Assembly: GCA_963717705.1 (NCBI GenBank)
Contig: CAVQWT010000002.1
Location: forward strand, 744,001 to 808,000
Direction: 5' to 3'
Origin: CAVQWT01 sp963717705
GTDB lineage: Bacteria > Pseudomonadota > Gammaproteobacteria > Burkholderiales > Casimicrobiaceae
DNA length: 64,000 nt
The notes beneath the pieces are model-generated. The model saw only the letters and a program-made list of their open reading frames with translations, was not told where the DNA came from and did no database searches. Positions 46,518 through 55,524 of the stretch are shown here, piece after piece; the first letter of the stretch is position 1, and every line of letters begins with the position of its first letter. Position numbers and translations under genes: made by a program.

Positions 46518-47561
46518 ATGTTCGATTTCTTCAAAGGTTACTTCGGGAGCGATCTTGCCATCGATCTCGGCACCGCGAACACGCTGATCTACGTTCGCGG
46601 CAAGGGCATCGTGCTGAACGAGCCGTCGGTCGTCGCCATCCGCCAGGAAGGCGGGCCCAACGGCAAGAAGGTGATCCAGGAAGTCGGCCTCGCGGCGAAG
46701 CAGATGCTCGGCCGCACGCCCGGCAACATCACCGCGATCCGGCCGATGAAGGACGGCGTCATCGCCGACTTCACGGTGACCGAGCAGATGCTGAAGCAGT
46801 TCATCAAGAAGGTGCTCGACTCGCGCCTGTTCTCGCCCAGCCCGCGGATCATCATCTGCGTCCCGTGCGGCTCGACGCAGGTCGAGCGGCGCGCGATCCG
46901 CGAATCGGCGCTCGGCGCCGGCGCGTCCAAGGTCTACCTGATCGAGGAGCCGATGGCCGCCGCGATCGGTGCCGACCTGCCGATTTCCGACGCGACCGGC
47001 TCGATGGTCGTCGACATCGGCGGCGGCACCACGGAAGTCGGCGTGATCTCGCTGGGCGGCATGGTCTACTCCGGCAGCGTCCGCGTCGGCGGCGACAAGT
47101 TCGACGAGGCGATCGTCAACTACATCCGCCGCAACTACGGGATGCTGATCGGCGAGACCACCGCCGAGATGATCAAGAAGACCATCGGGTCCGCGTTTCC
47201 CGGCTCCGAGGTCAAGGAAATGGAAGTCAAGGGCCGCAACCTCGCCGAGGGCATTCCGCGCAGCTTCACGGTGTCGTCGAACGAGATCCTCGAGGCGCTG
47301 ACCGACCCGCTGAACAGCATCGTGTCGGCGGTGAAGAGCGCGCTGGAGCGCACGCCGCCGGAACTCGGCGCCGACATCGCCGAGCGCGGCATGGTGCTGA
47401 CGGGCGGCGGCGCGCTGCTGCGCGACCTCGATCGCCTGCTGATGGAAGAGACCGGCCTCCCGGTCATCGTTGCCGACGACCCGCTGACCTGCGTGGTGCG
47501 CGGGTGCGGGCGCGCGCTCGAGAACATGGACAAGCTGCAGACGATCTTCACGTCGGATTGA
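46518..47561 (+). CDS. mreB: Rod shape-determining actin MreB
   Basis: Codes for 347 residues. MFDFFKGYFGSDLAIDLGTANTLIYVRGKGIVLNEPSVVA is the canonical N-terminus with an amphipathic membrane-binding start. ATP-binding loops are DIGGGTTEVGVISLGG and GMVLTGGGALLRDLDRLL. It polymerises on the inner membrane to orient lateral wall synthesis. AGGAA is 5 nt upstream of the ATG. First gene of the elongasome operon. Confidence 0.97.
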   Translation: MFDFFKGYFGSDLAIDLGTANTLIYVRGKGIVLNEPSVVAIRQEGGPNGKKVIQEVGLAAKQMLGRTPGNITAIRPMKDGVIADFTVTEQMLKQFIKKVLDSRLFSPSPRIIICVPCGSTQVERRAIRESALGAGASKVYLIEEPMAAAIGADLPISDATGSMVVDIGGGTTEVGVISLGGMVYSGSVRVGGDKFDEAIVNYIRRNYGMLIGETTAEMIKKTIGSAFPGSEVKEMEVKGRNLAEGIPRSFTVSSNEILEALTDPLNSIVSAVKSALERTPPELGADIAERGMVLTGGGALLRDLDRLLMEETGLPVIVADDPLTCVVRGCGRALENMDKLQTIFTSD

Positions 47562-47644
47562 TCGCCGCCGCGTTGTCGCTCTCCCGACGCTTCCGTTCCC
47601 GCGTTTCCGACACGCCGCCGGCGCGCTGACCCGGCGTCCCGCCG

Positions 47645-48562
47645 ATGCACCATCTTCCCGCCGAGCCGCCCGCGTTCTTCAACCGCGGTCCGTCGCCGCT
47701 CGCGCGGCTGGCGTTCTTCGGCCTGCTGTCGATCGGACTGCTCGTCGCCGACGCGCGCTTCGGCTACCTCGAGGGCATCCGCCACGTCGCCGCGATCGTG
47801 CTCGCGCCGCTGCAGCGCGCCGCGCGCGTCCCCGGCGAGGCGCTCGCCGCGGTCGGCACGTTCTTCGCGTCGCAGCGCGCACTCGCGACCGAAAACGACG
47901 AACTGCGCCGGCGGCTGCTGACGCAGGGCCCGGCGGCGCAGGGCTATGTGGCGGCGCAGGCCGAGAGCGCGCGGCTGCGCGCGCTGCTCGACGTCCGCAG
48001 CCGCTACGAGAACGCGGCGACGGCGGTGCGCGTGCTCTACGCCGGCCGCGACCCGTTTTCCCAGAAGCTCTTCGTCGACCGCGGCGCGGACTCGAAGCTC
48101 GCGCCCGGCGAGGCGGTGATCGACGCCGACGGCGTCGTCGGGCAGGTGACGCGCGTGCTGCCGACGATGGCCGAGGTGACGCTCATCACCGACAAGGACC
48201 ATGCGGTGCCCGTCAAGGTGGAGCGCAGCGGCGTGCGCAGCGTGCTGTTCGGCGTCGGCGCCGGGCGGCCGCCCGAGCTGCGCTTCATGCCGCCGCAGGC
48301 GGACATCCAGGTCGGCGACGTGCTGATAACGTCGGGCCTCGACGGGACCTATCCCGCGGGGCTCGCCGTGGCGAAAGTGACCTCGCTCGAGCGCGATACC
48401 GGACAGATGTTCGCGCGCATCCAGGCCGTGCCGCTCGCCGGGGTCGATCGCAGCGAGCACCTGCTGGTGCTGGCGCGCAGCGCAGCGCTGCCGCCGCGGC
48501 CGGAGCCGGCCGACGACGACCCGGCGGTCCGCAAGTCCGGCAAGGGCAGGGGGAAGCGGTAG
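47645..48562 (+). CDS. mreC: Rod shape-determining protein MreC
   Basis: Codes for 305 residues. N-terminal cytoplasmic FFNRGPSPLARLAFFGLLSIGLLVADAR with one membrane helix, a coiled coil (ASQRALATENDELRRRLL), and a periplasmic beta domain with ADGVVGQVTRVLPTMAEVTLITD and LITSGLDGTYPAGLAVAKV. It connects MreB/MreD to PBP2. Proline/Asp-rich tail. It directly abuts mreD. Confidence 0.95.
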   Translation: MHHLPAEPPAFFNRGPSPLARLAFFGLLSIGLLVADARFGYLEGIRHVAAIVLAPLQRAARVPGEALAAVGTFFASQRALATENDELRRRLLTQGPAAQGYVAAQAESARLRALLDVRSRYENAATAVRVLYAGRDPFSQKLFVDRGADSKLAPGEAVIDADGVVGQVTRVLPTMAEVTLITDKDHAVPVKVERSGVRSVLFGVGAGRPPELRFMPPQADIQVGDVLITSGLDGTYPAGLAVAKVTSLERDTGQMFARIQAVPLAGVDRSEHLLVLARSAALPPRPEPADDDPAVRKSGKGRGKR

Positions 48563-49102
48563 ATGGCGCTGCCGAACGCATCGTCGTTCTCTCCCGCGGG
48601 ACCCGAGGAGATCCTGCGGCCGGTCAAGCCGTGGTTCATCGTGCTGACGCTGGTGCTCGCGCTCGTCGCCAACCTGGTGCCGCTCGACGGGATGGCGCTC
48701 GCCCTGCGGCCCGATTTCCTCGCGCTCGTGCTGCTCTACTGGTGCATCCAGGAACCGCGGTTCGTCGGCGTCGGCGTCGCGTGGACTATGGGCCTGGCGA
48801 TGGACGTCGGCGACGCGACGCTGCTGGGGCAGCACGCACTCGCCTACGCGGTGCTGGCCTACGCCGCCGAGTACTTCCGCCGGCGGGTGCTGCGCTTTCC
48901 GCTGTGGCAGCAGGCGGCGCAGGTGGCGGTGCTGCTGGTGCTGACCGCGCTGATCGTGCTGCTGGTCCGCTTCGTCGGCGGCGCCGCGATGCCGCGCTGG
49001 ACCTACGCGGCGCCGCCGCTCGTCGGCGCGCTGCTGTGGCCGCTGGTGTCGGTGCTGCTGCAGTGGCCACAGCGACCCTCCCGGTCGGCGGCCTCGCGCT
49101 GA
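48563..49102 (+). CDS. mreD: Rod shape-determining protein MreD
   Basis: Codes for 179 residues with about five transmembrane helices. KPWFIVLTLVLALVANLVPL, ALRPDFLALVLLYWCIQEPRFVGVGVAWTMGLAMDVGDATLLGQHALAYAVLAY is typical MreD. It begins one nucleotide after the mreC stop. Confidence 0.93.
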   Translation: MALPNASSFSPAGPEEILRPVKPWFIVLTLVLALVANLVPLDGMALALRPDFLALVLLYWCIQEPRFVGVGVAWTMGLAMDVGDATLLGQHALAYAVLAYAAEYFRRRVLRFPLWQQAAQVAVLLVLTALIVLLVRFVGGAAMPRWTYAAPPLVGALLWPLVSVLLQWPQRPSRSAASR

Positions 49103-49126
49103 CGCCTGCCTGCGGAATCGCCCACC

Positions 49127-51109
49127 ATGGCCCGCCGCCTCCTGTTCACCTCGCGCCGCCGCGGCAGCGCCGGTTCGGCGCTCGGGTCGTCCGAGTTGCG
49201 CAGCTCCGAGCGGGACCTCGCGCACTATCGCCGCCGGCTGCTGCTGGCGGGCGTGCTCGTCGCCGCGGCGTTTGCCGGGCTGTTCGTGCGCTTCGTGTAC
49301 CTGCAGGTCGTCCGCCACGGCCACTACGAGACGCTGGCCGAGTCGAACCGGATCGCGATCGTGCCCATCGCGCCGAATCGCGGCGTCATCACCGATCGCA
49401 ACGGCGTCGTGCTCGCGCAGAGCTACTCGGCGTACACGCTCGAGATCCAGCCTTCGCGGGTGCGCGACCTCGACGCGATGATCGATGCGATCGCCGAGGT
49501 CATCGACGTGCAGCCGCGCGACCGCCGCCGGTTCAAGCGGCTGCTCGAGGAGTCGAAGAATTTCGAAAGCCTGCCGATCCGCACCAAGCTGACCGACGAG
49601 GAGGTCGCCCGCTTCGCCGTGAACCGCTATCGCTTTCCCGGCGTCGAGATCAAGGCGCGGCTGTTCCGGCAGTACCCCTACGGCGAGGTAGCGTCGCACG
49701 TGATCGGCTACATCGGCCGGATCAACGAGCACGACGTCAGGCGCATCGCCGAGTGGGAGGAGACGCCCAACTACAAAGGCTCCGACTACATCGGCAAGGT
49801 CGGCCTCGAGTTCTCGTACGAACGCGAGCTGCACGGCACCGCCGGCTGGGAGGAAGTCGAGGTCGACGCGGGGGGGCGCGCGGTGCGCACGCTGTCGCGC
49901 ACGGCGCCCGTCGGCGGCAACAACCTGCGGCTCTCGCTCGACATCAGGCTGCAGGAAGCCGCGGAGGCCGCGTTCGGCGACCGGCGCGGGGCGCTGGTCG
50001 CGATCGAACCGGCCACCGGTGACGTGCTGGCATTCGTCTCCAGGCCTGGCTACGACCCCAACCTGTTCGTCGACGGCATCGACGCCGCCAACTGGCAGCT
50101 GCTGAACGAGTCGCCGGACAAGCCGCTGCTCAACCGCCCGCTGCGCGGCGCCTATCCGCCGGGCTCGACGATCAAGCCGTTCATCGCGCTCGGCGCGCTC
50201 ACGTCCGGCAAGCGCACGGCGACGCAGGCGATCGCCGATCCGGGCTTCTTCCAGCTGCCGGGGTCGTCGTACCGTTTCCGCGACGACAAGCCCGGGGGGC
50301 ACGGCATGGTCGACATGTACAGGTCGATCGTCGTGTCCTGCGACACCTACTACTACCAGGTTGCCTCGGAGACCGACATCGACGACACCGCGCGCTTCCT
50401 GGGCCAGCTCGGCTTCGGACGACCCACCGGCATCGACATCGATGGCGAGGTCAGCGGCGTGCTGCCGTCGCGCGAGTGGAAGCGGCGGCGCTTCGCCGGC
50501 GCGCAGTACCGCGAGGAACACCGGAAGTGGTACCTCGGCGACTCGATCTCCGCCGGCATCGGCCAGGGCTACACGGCGTTCACTCCGCTGCAGCTCGCGC
50601 ACGCGATCGCCACGGTCGCCAACGACGGCGTCGCCTTCCGGCCGCACCTCGTGCGCACCGTCGAGAACCTGGGCACCGGGGAGAAGCGCAAGGTCGCGCC
50701 CGAGCCGTCGCACCAGATCCCGCTGAATCCCGAACACCTCGCAGTCATCCGCAATGCGCTGGTCGGCGTCAACAAGGAGGGCACCAGCGCGCGCGCGTTC
50801 GCCGGCGCAGGCTACGTGTCGGGCGGCAAGACCGGCACCGCGCAGGTGTATTCGCTCAAGGGCGAGAAATACGAGGCGCACAAGGTCGACGAGCGCCTGC
50901 GCGACCACGCCTGGTTCATCGCCTACGCCCCCGCCGACAAGCCGACGATCGCGCTCGCGGTGCTGGTCGAGAACGGCGGCTTCGGGGCGCAGGCCGCGGC
51001 GCCGATTGCCCGCCGGGTGCTCGACTACTACCTCACCGGCGTCACCGCCGCGCCGCCGGCCCCGGCCCCGGCGGCGGCCGTCTCCGACGCCGAGGACCGC
51101 AGCGACTGA
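49127..51109 (+). CDS. mrdA: Penicillin-binding protein 2 (elongation transpeptidase)
   Basis: Codes for 660 residues. One N-terminal membrane helix (LLLAGVLVAAAFAGLFVRFVYLQV), a non-catalytic pedestal domain, then the transpeptidase: PPGSTIKPF with nucleophile Ser347 and Lys350, SCDTYYYQVA (S-x-N-like position replaced by SCD, usual in PBP2) and KTGTAQV with Lys568. It cross-links lateral wall peptidoglycan. The C-terminal Ala/Pro tail is short. Its stop overlaps the rodA ATG. Confidence 0.95.
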   Translation: MARRLLFTSRRRGSAGSALGSSELRSSERDLAHYRRRLLLAGVLVAAAFAGLFVRFVYLQVVRHGHYETLAESNRIAIVPIAPNRGVITDRNGVVLAQSYSAYTLEIQPSRVRDLDAMIDAIAEVIDVQPRDRRRFKRLLEESKNFESLPIRTKLTDEEVARFAVNRYRFPGVEIKARLFRQYPYGEVASHVIGYIGRINEHDVRRIAEWEETPNYKGSDYIGKVGLEFSYERELHGTAGWEEVEVDAGGRAVRTLSRTAPVGGNNLRLSLDIRLQEAAEAAFGDRRGALVAIEPATGDVLAFVSRPGYDPNLFVDGIDAANWQLLNESPDKPLLNRPLRGAYPPGSTIKPFIALGALTSGKRTATQAIADPGFFQLPGSSYRFRDDKPGGHGMVDMYRSIVVSCDTYYYQVASETDIDDTARFLGQLGFGRPTGIDIDGEVSGVLPSREWKRRRFAGAQYREEHRKWYLGDSISAGIGQGYTAFTPLQLAHAIATVANDGVAFRPHLVRTVENLGTGEKRKVAPEPSHQIPLNPEHLAVIRNALVGVNKEGTSARAFAGAGYVSGGKTGTAQVYSLKGEKYEAHKVDERLRDHAWFIAYAPADKPTIALAVLVENGGFGAQAAAPIARRVLDYYLTGVTAAPPAPAPAAAVSDAEDRSD

Positions 51110-52212
51110 TGGCCGACTTTCTCGCCCGGCTGTGGGAGGCGCTGACGCGGCGGATCGACAGCGTGCTGTTCGCGACCGCGATGGCGATCGTCGGCATCGG
51201 GCTCGTCACGCTGTACTCCGCGGCCGACCAGAGCATGGCGCGGCTGTCCGGCCAGCTCGCGAACCTCGCCGTCGCCCTGGTGCTGATGTGGCTGGTGGCG
51301 AACGTGCCGCCGCAGACCCTCGCGCGCGCGGCGGTGCCGCTGTACGTGCTCGCGGTGGTCCTGCTCGTCGGCGTTGCGCTGTTCGGCGTCGTTGTCAACG
51401 GCTCGCGGCGCTGGCTGAACCTCGGTTTCATGCGCTTCCAGCCATCGGAGCTGATGAAGGTCGCGATGCCGCTGATGCTCGCGTGGTATTTCCAGAAGTT
51501 CGAGGGCCGGATCGGCTGGAAGGATTTCGTGCTCGCCGCGATCCTGATCGCCATCCCGACCTACCTGATCAAGCGCCAGCCCGACCTCGGGACGGCGCTG
51601 CTGATCGCGGCATCGGGCTTCTACGTGCTGTTTCTCGCCGGCCTGTCGTGGAAGATCATCATCGGGCTGGGGGCGCTCGGCGCCGGCGTGGCGCCGCTGC
51701 TGTGGCCGCACCTGCACGACTACCAGCGCGAGCGCATCCTGACCTTCATCGACCCGACGCGCGACCCGCTGGGCGCCGGCTACCACTCGACGCAGGCGTC
51801 GATCGCGATCGGTTCGGGCGGGGTCACCGGCAAGGGCTGGCTCAACGGGACGCAGACCCACCTCGATTTCCTGCCCGAGCGGCACACCGACTTCATCTTC
51901 GCCGTCTTCGGCGAGGAGTTCGGCCTCATCGGCAACGCGTTCCTGCTGCTGCTCTACCTGCTGCTGATCGGGCGCGGGATGATGATCGCGGCCAAGGCGT
52001 CGACGCTGTTCGGCCGCCTGATGGCGGGGTCGGTGACGCTGATGTTCTTCACCTACGCGCTGGTCAACATGGGCATGGTCAGCGGCGTGCTGCCGGTCGT
52101 CGGTGTGCCGCTGCCGTTCGTGTCGTACGGCGGTACGGCGCTGGTGTCGCTGTTCATCGGGCTGGGCATCCTGATGAGCGTGCAGGCGCACCGCAAGCTG
52201 GTGCCGGCGTGA
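51109..52212 (+). CDS. rodA: SEDS peptidoglycan glycosyltransferase RodA
   Basis: Codes for 367 residues with about ten transmembrane helices. NGSRRWLNLGFMRFQPSELMKVAMPLMLAWYF, KRQPDLGTALLIA with the catalytic-region Asp, STQASIAIGSGGVTGKGWLNGTQTHLDFLPERHTDFIF and GVPLPFVSYGGTALVSLFIGLGIL are SEDS signatures. It polymerises glycan with PBP2. Last gene of the elongasome operon. Confidence 0.95.
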   Translation: MADFLARLWEALTRRIDSVLFATAMAIVGIGLVTLYSAADQSMARLSGQLANLAVALVLMWLVANVPPQTLARAAVPLYVLAVVLLVGVALFGVVVNGSRRWLNLGFMRFQPSELMKVAMPLMLAWYFQKFEGRIGWKDFVLAAILIAIPTYLIKRQPDLGTALLIAASGFYVLFLAGLSWKIIIGLGALGAGVAPLLWPHLHDYQRERILTFIDPTRDPLGAGYHSTQASIAIGSGGVTGKGWLNGTQTHLDFLPERHTDFIFAVFGEEFGLIGNAFLLLLYLLLIGRGMMIAAKASTLFGRLMAGSVTLMFFTYALVNMGMVSGVLPVVGVPLPFVSYGGTALVSLFIGLGILMSVQAHRKLVPA

Positions 52213-52251
52213 CGTTGGGTCCGCGGCCCGTGGCGCGGCTCGGGTCGCGTC

Positions 52252-53391
52252 TCAGGGCGCGGCGCCGGCCGCGGGCGGCTCCGGGAACACCGGCGAGTTG
52301 AGTCCCGCGCGCGACCGCTCCTTGGCGACCTTCGCCGCGCGCAGCGCGTTGACCATCTCGAGCGCGGTCCGTTCGCACGGCGGCAGGTCGACGTCGGTGC
52401 CGTCGCGCGGAGTGACGCGCTCGCCCCAGCGGATGACGTGCGAGCACCAGGTGAGGCCCGCGCCGAAGGCCGGTGTGAGCAGCAGCGCGTTCGCCTTGAC
52501 CCGTCCCTCCTCGACGGCGGCGACCAGCGCGACCGGCACCGTTGCCGCCGACATGTTGCCGTACTTGTGCACGGTGACGAACACGCGGTCCATCCCGATT
52601 CCCGCGCGCTTGGCCACGAACTCGATGATCCGCAGGTTCGCCTGGTGCGGGACCATCAGGTCGATGTCGGCCGGCGTCCTGCCGGCGCGCGCGAGCGCCT
52701 CGGCGGCCGACTCGCTCATGCCGTGCACCGCGCGCTTGAAGATCTCCTGGCCGTCGAAGTCCCACAGCGTGTCGCCGTAGGTGACGCCGCGGTTGCCGTA
52801 GGTCGTGCCGTGGCCCCGCACGCGCAGGATCTGGCGAGCGTCGGCGTAGCAGCCCAGCTTGTCGGCGAGCACGCCCTCCTCGCGGTCGGTGGCCTCGAGC
52901 ACCACCGCGGCACAGCCGTCGCCGAACAGGACCGCGACGTTCCGGTTGTCCCAGTCCATGAACGGCGAGATCGTCTCGACGCCGACGACCAGCGCGCGGC
53001 GGACGGTGCCGGCGCGGATCATGCCGCTCGCCGCCGACAGCCCGTAGAGAAAGCTGGTGCAGGCGGTGTTGACGTCCATCGCCGCGGCGTCGGTCGCGCC
53101 GAGCCGGTACTGGAGCCCGGACGCGGTGTTCGGAACCGCCTCCTCCGCCGAGCAGCTGCCGAAGACGATGAGGTCGATGTCGGTCGGCGCGAGGCCGGCG
53201 CAGGCCAGCGCGCGCAGCGCCGCGACGTGGGCGAGCTCGGTGCCGAGCACGTGGGTGATCCGGCGCTCCCGGATGCCCGTGCGCTGCGTGATCCACGCGT
53301 CGTCGGTCTCGAGGAACGTGGCGAGATCGTCGTTGGTCAGAACGGCCGGCGGCATGCACTTGCCCCAGCCGGTGATTGCTGCGAAGGTCAT
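52252..53391 (-). CDS. Beta-ketoacyl-ACP synthase III (FabH family)
   Basis: Codes for 379 residues, about 55 longer than E. coli FabH, mainly by extra C-terminal residues. The triad is present: Cys in VNTACTSFLYGL, His in VPHQANLRIIEF, Asn in HKYGNMSAATVP. The pocket end TPAFGAGLTWCSHVIRWGER and the N-terminal WITQRTGIRERRI match KAS III. It condenses an acyl-CoA with malonyl-ACP. No other fab gene is adjacent, so a role in a specialised fatty acid or polyketide-like product is possible. Confidence 0.88.
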   Translation of the reverse strand: MTFAAITGWGKCMPPAVLTNDDLATFLETDDAWITQRTGIRERRITHVLGTELAHVAALRALACAGLAPTDIDLIVFGSCSAEEAVPNTASGLQYRLGATDAAAMDVNTACTSFLYGLSAASGMIRAGTVRRALVVGVETISPFMDWDNRNVAVLFGDGCAAVVLEATDREEGVLADKLGCYADARQILRVRGHGTTYGNRGVTYGDTLWDFDGQEIFKRAVHGMSESAAEALARAGRTPADIDLMVPHQANLRIIEFVAKRAGIGMDRVFVTVHKYGNMSAATVPVALVAAVEEGRVKANALLLTPAFGAGLTWCSHVIRWGERVTPRDGTDVDLPPCERTALEMVNALRAAKVAKERSRAGLNSPVFPEPPAAGAAP

Positions 53392-53495
53392 GATGACGAT
53401 CCCCCGGTGGCTTGACGGTCGGCGGGGTCCGCGATGGTGCCGCGGCCGCGCGCTCTTGCCCCGATTCTACGGGAACCGCGCGACGACGGAGCGTG

Positions 53496-53933
53496 CTACT
53501 CCGCCTCCCGCAGCACGGCGATCGTCATCCGCAGCAGCTTTGCCAGCGCCTCGGCGTCGGGCAGCGAGTCCTCGGTCACGCCGATCGCGCGCAGGTACGT
53601 GGCGCCGGCGCGCAGCGCGCGGGCGCGCAGCTCGAGGGGCACGCCGGCGTGGCGCGGGCCGCAGGCGACGCGCAGGGCGTCGGCGAGCGCCAGCGCGATC
53701 TTTTCCTGCAGCAGCGAGCCGTCGGCGTCGTCCAGCCGCATGCTGCCGTGGCCGGTCAGCAGCCAGTGCAGGTTGATGCGTCGCACCTCGGCGATGCGCA
53801 GCAGGTAATCCTGCGTCGCGGATCCGCGGCGCTCGGCGTTGGCGACCGAATTCTCGTGGACCCCGAGCGCCGCCGCGAACGCCTTCTGCGTGTCGCCGCC
53901 GCGCACGAGCCGCAGCCGCTCGCCCAGCGTCAT
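53496..53933 (-). CDS. XRE-family helix-turn-helix regulator
   Basis: Codes for 145 residues. An N-terminal HTH of CI/XRE type: GERLRLVRGGDTQKAFAAALGVHENSVANAERRGSA, with TLHWLLTG-like INLHWLLTGHGSM following, as in phage-repressor-like regulators. The C-terminal half (from about residue 75) is helical and Leu/Ala-rich with no peptidase motif, so it is not a LexA-type self-cleaving repressor. It is divergent from a 45-residue ORF; the 150 nt between them would hold its operator. Confidence 0.8.
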   Translation of the reverse strand: MTLGERLRLVRGGDTQKAFAAALGVHENSVANAERRGSATQDYLLRIAEVRRINLHWLLTGHGSMRLDDADGSLLQEKIALALADALRVACGPRHAGVPLELRARALRAGATYLRAIGVTEDSLPDAEALAKLLRMTIAVLREAE

Positions 53934-54083
53934 CGGGCGCCCGCCGGGCGGTCAATTCCTGTGTGTTGCATTTTTGTCAGGTCCGATGGCGCGATCCGGC
54001 GGAAAACACTTGCGTCGGATTACCGGCCGATTCTATCATCGGGCCATTCGTTTCCTCGTGGACCCAGTGTCTCGGCCGAACCC

Positions 54084-54221
54084 ATGCTGACCCTCATTCG
54101 AAACCTCGACGGCTTCCTCCCCGCGCTCAACGCGCAGGGCGGCGCCATTGGTTTCGCCATGACGGCCATGCATGCGTTCGATGGCTCGCCGGTCAAAGCC
54201 GGCTCGCTCTCGACGCTGTAG
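54084..54221 (+). CDS. Possible 45-residue peptide
   Basis: Begins MLTLIRNLDGFLPALNAQGG and ends PVKAGSLSTL. Mildly amphipathic and Gly/Ala-rich with one central AMTAMHAF. No good ribosome-binding site. A strong hairpin starts 3 nt after its stop, and an XRE regulator is transcribed away from it; both support a real transcript here. No family recognised. Confidence 0.4.
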   Translation: MLTLIRNLDGFLPALNAQGGAIGFAMTAMHAFDGSPVKAGSLSTL

Positions 54222-54679
54222 CGCCACCCGACCGGAAGACTTTCCGCCGGGTGGACGGGCGGAACAGTCGGAAGGTCGCTTCACTCCCCTCCGATTCGTT
54301 GCGCCGGCCCCTGCGAGGACCGGACATCCGCTTCGCGCGCGCATCGTGCACGCGCACCGCGGAGGAACAGGAGCGTGGACCCATGCAAGCCCATCGTCGA
54401 ATGAACAGCAGCGCCCGAACCGGCCGGTCGCGCCCGGGGCGGCCCGCGGCTCGCGGCCCGCTCCGTGCGCTCCGGCGCGACGCCCGCCTCGCGCCCCGCG
54501 CGCAGTCGGACTCGTGCGATTCCGCCGGCGCTTTCGGGCGAGACAGCGGCGGACGGGTTTCCGCCCCGGGGCACGGCATGTAGTCGCGCCCCGTGCCGAG
54601 GAGACCCGGGCGTCGATCGCGGCCCCGGGTCATGTTGTCGCCCGTGGCCACAATAACTGAAGCATGTGAGGCACACGAA
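54222..54679. other. Gene-poor stretch with a strong hairpin
   Basis: 458 nt. CCACCCG (54224-54230) pairs with CGGGTGG (54248-54254); inside, CGGAA-GACT-TTCCG extends the stem, giving a 12-bp imperfect hairpin without a T run. An ORF at 54383-54583 (66 residues, Arg-rich, MQAHRRMNSS) has GAGGAACAGGAG about 13-24 nt upstream but poor composition for a protein; I do not call it. No other element recognised. Confidence 0.5.
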
Positions 54680-54880
54680 ATGACAAGGCTATTGGAAGAA
54701 CTCCAGCGGCCCTACGGACGGGAACACGGCGAACTCGTGCGCGCAGGGCGCGAAGGTACATACAGGCAGGCGGCGGACGGACTCATTTTCCGTCTCTCGG
54801 CGGCGGAAGAGCCCGCCGACGCCGAAGCCGCGGCGCGGACGCTGTTCGCGCTGGCGTGCAGGGAGGCGAGCGGCGGATGA
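54680..54880 (+). CDS. Small hypothetical protein
   Basis: Codes for 66 residues starting MTRLLEELQR. It has ordinary codon use and acidic/Ala-rich helical content (FRLSAAEEPADAEAAARTLFALACREASGG). The upstream 20 nt are unusually A-rich for this genome. A reading frame at 54877-55059 (60 residues, MRSPLADDGP) overlaps its stop as ATGA but is Ala/Arg/Pro low complexity. Neither is recognised. Confidence 0.45.
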   Translation: MTRLLEELQRPYGREHGELVRAGREGTYRQAADGLIFRLSAAEEPADAEAAARTLFALACREASGG

Positions 54881-55311
54881 GGTCCCCGCTGGCCGACGAC
54901 GGACCCGCTGGCGACAGCGGGGCAGGGCCGGCGCGCCATGTGGCCGCCGGGGCAGCAGCAGCGAAACGGGCGCAGGAGGCGGTGCGGCATCGGCCGCCCG
55001 CGCCCGCCGCCGCGAGGCGGGGAGGTGCAACCATGAGCACGACGAGTGACCGGTGGTGACACCGACAGGCAGTACCGGCGATTTCGAAGGCTGTGCGCGG
55101 CCTTCCCAACCGAAGATCGGGATCGCCGCCGCGTCAGCGGATCTACGTTGACGCGGTCAGCAGTCGCGGCCGACCCGGCGGGGCAACCCGCCGGGGCCGT
55201 GGCGAAACCCCGGGAGCGGCGACGGCTGCGGCAGCCCGGCCGTGGCGCCGGTGCGATGCCGGCTCATCCATCGCGCAAGCTGGCGCAAAAAAAGCGCTTG
55301 TTTGCCAGCGC
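54881..55311. other. Gene-poor stretch with a perfect GNRA hairpin
   Basis: 431 nt. At 55174-55195 CCCGGCGGG pairs perfectly with CCCGCCGGG around a GCAA tetraloop (9-bp stem). No T run follows. The right end holds the terminator of the convergent Cys-rich gene. No confident coding sequence. Confidence 0.5.
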
Positions 55312-55314
55312 TTA
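55285..55314 (-). terminator. Intrinsic terminator for the small Cys-rich gene
   Basis: On the minus strand AGCGCT, loop GGCAAACA, AGCGCT then TTTTTTT. The first arm (55307-55312) shares bases with the TAA stop codon, so the stop and terminator overlap. Confidence 0.75.
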
Positions 55315-55464
55315 CTTCCGCTTTTTAGCGCCGCCCGACGACTTCGGCGTGGCCGGCTTCTCGTCGGCCGCGGGCTGATCGCCGATGACCCGCGTCAGCG
55401 GGCACACCTTGAACACCGGGCATTTCTGGCAGCCGACGGCAATGGCGATGGGGCACAGGGTCAT
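55312..55464 (-). CDS. Small Cys-rich protein (50 residues)
   Basis: Reads MTLCPIAIAVGCQKC, then PVFKVCPLTRVIGD, then a Pro/Ala/Lys tail ending AKKRK. Four cysteines in C-x7-C-x2-C-x5-C suggest metal binding, and the CP pairs resemble 'CPIAIA...CPLK' small proteins I recall from Burkholderiales. GGAGA is 7 nt before the ATG and a terminator follows at once. Too short for usual gene calling. Function unknown. Confidence 0.75.
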   Translation of the reverse strand: MTLCPIAIAVGCQKCPVFKVCPLTRVIGDQPAADEKPATPKSSGGAKKRK

Positions 55465-55524
55465 GGTGTTCTCCGGCAAGGGTGGCGAAGGTTCATTGTC
55501 GCACCTCGACCGTCCCGGCGGGGA

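Noticed and set aside
47135..50908. A 1257-codon open frame antisense to mreC, mreD and mrdA
   Set aside because: Opposite strongly conserved elongasome genes; composition is that of a GC-rich shadow frame.
54383..54583. Arg-rich 66-codon frame with an upstream purine-rich stretch
   Set aside because: Its composition equals the local GC bias and no homologue is recalled; left uncalled.
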